Assembly: GCF_003597395.2 (NCBI RefSeq)
Contig: NC_133774.1
Coordinates: forward strand, 45,772,631-45,836,630
DNA: 64,000 nt
Source: Chelonoidis abingdonii
Lineage: Eukaryota > Chordata > Testudines > Testudinidae
Direction: 5' to 3'
Positions 59,863-64,000 of the stretch are shown here, in pieces (position 1 is the stretch's first letter; the number at the start of each line of letters is the position of its first letter). The position numbers and the translations under genes are program-made. The notes below the pieces were generated by a model that saw nothing but the letters and a program-made list of their open reading frames with translations, did no database searches and was not told the DNA's origin.

Positions 59863-60451
59863 CAGGGCCGGTGCAACAATTTAGGCGAACAAGGCGGTTG
59901 CCTAGGGCGCTGAGATTTGGGGGTGCCAAAAAGCGCCCCCCAATTTTTTTTAAATGGTTGAGCAGCCCTGCTGCTAGGACAGGGTCAGGGCGCCGCCGCA
60001 GCAGCCAGCAGCCCAGGGTGTCCCCTGACCCAGGGCGCCCGCCGCGACAGCTGGCAACCCAAGGGGTCCCCTGACCCAGGGAAACCCCGGGTTGCCGGCT
60101 GCCGCGGAGGCGCTCTGATCCTGGGTCAGGCCGCCGCTGTGGCAGCCGGCATCTCAGGAGCCCCCTGGGTCAGGGCGGCAGCCGGCAGCCCAGGGTGTCC
60201 CCTGGGTCAGGGCGTTGCCGTGGCAGCCGGCAGCCCAGGAGCCCCCTGGGTCAGGGCGCCACTGGAGGGGGCGGCAGGCAGCTCCCGTGGAGCCGCCACA
60301 GTGATGCCTGCGGACGGTCGGCTGCTCACGTGGCTCCGGTGGACCGCCCGCAGACACCGTTGCGGCAGCTCCACCGGAGCTGCAGGACCAGCGCGCGGGG
60401 CGGCGAAATTGCTGTCTGCCTAGGGCGCTCAAAACCCTAGCGCCGGTCCTG
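59863..60451. mobile_element. hAT-type non-autonomous element with GC-rich core
   Basis: It starts CAGGGCCGGTGCAAC and ends, inverted, CAGGACCGGCGCTAG. Exact 8-bp flanks gaaacgag lie at 59855-59862 and 60452-60459. Subterminal ggttgcctagggcgctgaga and tgtctgcctagggcgctca are repeated. The core (about 59990-60270) is a GC-rich run of imperfect repeats built on agcccagggtgtcccctg and cccctgggtcagggcg. No transposase. Confidence 0.92.
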
Positions 60452-60888
60452 GAAACGAGGGAAGAAGCCACTGAAGTAACCAGGACCCAACCTACGTCAG
60501 GTCAAAATCAATACCTTAAGTTGCATCCAGAAACTCTGAATCTCTTTGGAGAGGGAAATATCAGTCTAAAATAGCACACTAACAAAAAGCTGGCTTTAGG
60601 ACAATAAAGCTATTTGATTTTTGACAGACTATTTTGTAGATTAAACTGAGGTAGTTTATTAAACAATCGTAGGCATATCTCACTGCCAAGCTTACACAGG
60701 CACATCCAAGTGCCATCATGTGCTCCATTCCATTTTTTCTCTCCTTGCTTTTCATCACCCCCATTCTGCCTCCAAACCATTCCTCTCTCTCTGCTGATCA
60801 GTCTTAAAATATTAGCATGCTACATTCAAGCATGCAGCATTTTCACCTATTGCAAGATGCTAAACACAGGTAGAAGTTTATCACTTAC

Positions 60889-61025
60889 TCAAATTCTGTG
60901 GCATAATATTTGAAGAAGCCCACTAATAAGTCTCCCAGAGTTGATCCATTTTTGGAGAGGTAAGGAGGAACGGTGCGTGGAGCTTGATGTACAAGGTGCA
61001 GCTGCATAGTAGGACTAAAAGATTC
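60889..61025 (-). CDS. TENT2: TENT2 exon (PAP-associated domain)
   Basis: A 137-bp exon with a minus-strand acceptor (cttattttgacag) and GTAAGT donor. It reads ESFSPTMQLHLVHQAPRTVP, PYLSKNGSTLGDLLVGFFKY and YATEF plus two bases of Asp completed by the next exon. It corresponds to the human GLD2 stretch around PESFSPAIQ..LVHQAP..LGDLLLGFLKYYATEFD as I recall it. LGDLL.GF..YY is the signature of the Cid1/PAP-associated domain of non-canonical poly(A) polymerases. The catalytic nucleotidyltransferase exons should lie to the right of the window. Confidence 0.97.
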
Positions 61026-64000
61026 CTGTCAAAATAAGAGAATAGAGAATATAGCCTTTTGTAAAGTATATGCTGCATGACTGCACTTAATCTAGGTGCT
61101 TTCAAGATCACACACACACCAGAAAGTTGCCCATCATTTATTTAGCAAGCGCTGTAAGTGTACGTGGCCCAGTTTCTATTCACTAGTGATGTGCCCTATT
61201 GTTCCCTCCTACTCCTCTGTTGCATACAAGTAACTCCACTGACCTCAAGGAGAATTAATCATCCCCGGCATGGAGACAGTCCGTCATGTTATTGCCTGTG
61301 CTCCTTTTCCCTTCATGAAGCTGCCTAAGAACTGTCACATCAGAAAAATCTCAAAATTGAATTTTTATTTGCATACCCACTATGACAGACAAGGTCTGAA
61401 AGGGAGGGGAAACTTATTTCATATTGCATAGTTAGTTTTAAACCAGTATGTCAAACCCCTCACTCTTATGTGACCTTGCATCTTCCCATACAATGATTTC
61501 AAAGACTGTGGTAGCATTTCCTCTAATCAAGTTAAGTGAAAACATTAAAAATAGTTTAAAACCAACATATACCTGACTATATAGTCCACAGCACTTTTGT
61601 TTTTCCACCATAAATATTGGAGGCTGACCACAAGAAGAGTTGCCTTTACTAATTTAGAAAGTTCTCCACCCAAGACTAAATAACTTAAAAAAAAATTAAA
61701 CAAGAGAGAAAATTTAAGTAACAATTTAACTTTCCTAAACATAAGCTGGACATGTTAAAATAGCAGCAAACAACTGCCAATCTTGCCATTTTGCATATAG
61801 GTCCTGTATTATTATTATTATGTTTAAGAGAAACTTGTACAGCACCATATCTTGCAAGTTCACCTCAGAATATGGAGGCATGGCAGAAGGAATCATTAGA
61901 AGGGGGATGTAACTCATCCTTGTGTTCCTAGCTAATGCAATAGGTTTGAAAACCCTGTAACATGAGAGCACATATGAAAAGATTCTAGTTCTTGAATTGC
62001 AACTTTAAGACTAATTGTATTACTTGTTAAAAAGAAAATGTATAGAAGTTAACAGACTTCTGAAAGCAATCTTGCAGCTGGCAAGAGACAAAATTAGCAA
62101 AAACTGAAGGAACCTCTTCAGGGTCACTTATTTATTATTGCTTGTTATTCATTTCAATGTGCCCGCTAAGCTTTCAGAAAATAAAACTGAAATTTACAGA
62201 AAGCTTCTCTCAAGTTTAGCAATACTCCAAAAAGGTTTTTGAGCACTATCTCCATGTTCACAATAGATAACCATCTGTAAAATGGTCAAGTGGTTAGATC
62301 AGCAGGACAGGGGTTGGGACTACTGGATTCTGTTCCCATTGTTGCCAGCCTTGCTGCGTGACCTTGGATAATTAACCCTCTCTGATAAAGAGCACTCTAC
62401 CAATTACCAAAAATATTGTTCCTCTTCTACCTCACATAATTATGTCATGTATATTCATTTATATTATAATATCCAGAGGTCCCCATCTAATACCTGACAA
62501 TCTAAAAGACACCGGGATATACTAAGGGCAGGGATGTGGATATCACATACAAGTCAAGTCACATTCTCAATCAATAGGCACTCAGTAAACATCTAAAGAT
62601 CCTGCAGCATTCCATACTGTTTTAACATCAGTTTCACCAGAAATGTAATACAGTACCTGAATGGAAGCTATCCCCATAGTTTGCTGTGGGTGTGAACAAA
62701 AGAGCCACAGCATATAGTAACAAGGACCTTAAGATATTTCCCCCTCCTCACACACACAGGCTGACAACTGGGGCTGCTGCCCTCTAAAAATACAGAAAAA
62801 GTTGAACATAATGAAATTGCTATTGCAGACATTTACTGCTTCTACGTTTACATGCTCTTACTAGACACTTCTGAAACGGAATCTGGGATTTATCGAGGGC
62901 TGTTTTGTATTTGTACAAAACAATAAGATCTTCCCAACTTCAAGAAAAATCCACTAGTCTGCACTGAGGCGGTCATACTGAACTGATAAGGAATTAGGCT
63001 AATGGAGTATTTCCCCATTTATTTTACAGATTAATAAATGAGGTATTTTCGTTAGTGCAATTACTAGCTCACACTTAGATCGGCACCTGACCATGGAAAA
63101 CATACAGGCATTAATCTAAATTAACAAAACTTGACCAATATTTAAAAAATGTGATTATGACAGTCTCTAGTTTTTATTTATGGAGCTAAAACAAAGAATA
63201 TCCAGATTGCCATGAAAAGTAACCTACTGCCAACAAACAGTTATAGTAACACCATCAGTCAACACATCAGGCATCACTAGGGTAAATATTTTAGCCAAGA
63301 AGAAAGCACAAACATACACAGGAAAAAAAATAAAGGATGGATGAAAAAATATCAGATACCATTATCACTAGAATTTTTTTTTATGTTGGCAACCAAAGCT
63401 TAAGACAACGTATTTAGGAAAGCTAAGTTCAAACACAACTTACTCATAATAAAGACATTCTAAATGTTATACCTGGAAAATTCAATCAGTTATATGATTA
63501 TTATATCTATTGTGCCTGCCTCTTCACTAAATTTACTGCTTACCAGCAATCACACAAGCACCAGCATAGCAAATATGAAAAAGACTCCTCCTGTGACAAG
63601 CTGGAAATGCACCTCATTCAAAAGATCCAAAAATGCCAGTCACTATTCTCATCCGATAAGAACAACTCTTAGACTTTCTGAAACAGAAGCCCTGTGTTCT
63701 AATTTCTGCTTGTCACAGTGAATAATTTTTTTAAAATAATTTTTTGAAAACTGAAGTCAGGTTTTTTAAATATATATACTATTTTTAAAATAAAGCTGTT
63801 TTAAATTTAATTTGAATTCATGACAACCAATTATCTTTTTATCGTAATCTAGTATCAGCTAAATAAAAGGTATGTTGAACTAATGAATCCTAATATATTT
63901 TAACTAATAAGTTAAGGGTGCTTTTCTAAAAAACAGCAGCAAGGGGAAAACATTTAACTAAATTTAGAGGTCAAGCTTTATAAATACAGCACAATGTATC
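61026..64000. other. TENT2: TENT2 intron (part)
   Basis: Upstream (minus sense) of the last recognised TENT2 exon in the window. AT-rich sequence with an ATT trinucleotide run (about 61808-61820) and an inverted MIR-like relic (about 62285-62400). I searched for the preceding TENT2 exon (ending LPSLQKIYP in human, from memory) and did not find it, so it is probably beyond 64000. Confidence 0.6.

Larger units (their letters stand above)
46419..60888. other. TENT2: TENT2 intron (14.5 kb, repeat-rich)
   Basis: A large intron expanded by insertions: hAT-like MITEs (46582-46952, 48021-48251, 57085-57310, 59863-60451), a MIR-like SINE (50205-50475), a Harbinger-like element (50987-52218), a CR1 tail (52222-52375), an L2-like LINE (52735-53955) and a DIRS element (53972-59712). 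These account for most of the right two thirds. The stretch 48260-50200 is AT-rich unique sequence with nothing recognised. Confidence 0.75.

Noticed and set aside
61545..61742. Minus-strand frame flanked by ag and gt (KATLLVVSLQYLWWKNKSAV) considered as a further TENT2 exon
   Set aside because: It does not resemble the expected TENT2 residues before ESFSP, and its phase and acceptor are weak. Probably chance.

Overview
The window is vertebrate nuclear DNA: AT-rich, gene-sparse and dense in interspersed repeats. The repeats point to a turtle, probably a cryptodire. They include CR1 LINE 3' ends, a tRNA-derived SINE that looks like the turtle Cry family, a Penelope-like element, a DIRS-type retrotransposon and many short hAT and PIF/Harbinger-like elements. 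This diagnosis rests on recognising repeat families by eye, not on a search.

Two protein-coding genes are present, both on the minus strand and in tandem. The right part (about 36.8 kb to the window end) holds the 3' part of TENT2 (GLD2/PAPD4), a cytoplasmic poly(A) polymerase. Four exons are visible (60889-61025, 46327-46418, 41623-41702, 37836-37910), with matching splice phases, a stop codon and a probable 3' UTR. The left part (1 to about 29.5 kb) holds the 5' two thirds of CMYA5 (myospryn, TRIM76), a large muscle protein. Its parts are a candidate first exon (29323-29438), a 5.4 kb second exon (12437-17870), a 96-bp exon (7458-7553), a 234-bp exon (6558-6791), a 23-bp microexon (4290-4312) and a 122-bp exon (1551-1672). 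The fibronectin III and SPRY exons lie left of the window. The order TENT2 then CMYA5 is the arrangement I recall for human chromosome 5q14, so this is a conserved synteny block.

By region: 1-29.4 kb is CMYA5 exons and introns. The introns hold CR1 relics, miniature DNA transposons, a GC-rich minisatellite/foldback block (20.4-22.4 kb) and a Penelope-like fragment (26.6-27.1 kb). 29.5-36.8 kb is the short intergenic spacer, with a long LTR-like repeat and several MITEs. 36.8-64 kb is TENT2. Its last intron carries a head-to-head SINE pair, and its 14.5-kb intron between 46.4 and 60.9 kb carries a Harbinger-like element, an L2-like LINE and a degenerate 5.7-kb DIRS element.

The most consequential oddity is a 785-bp exact direct duplication on either side of the only N in the window (7463-8247 and 8250-9034). 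It duplicates most of a CMYA5 exon and is most likely an assembly join artefact. I found no convincing undescribed biological system. The items most worth a second look are the compact CMYA5 repeat exon, the divergent microexon, the candidate CMYA5 promoter and first exon, the DIRS element and the inverted SINE pair.
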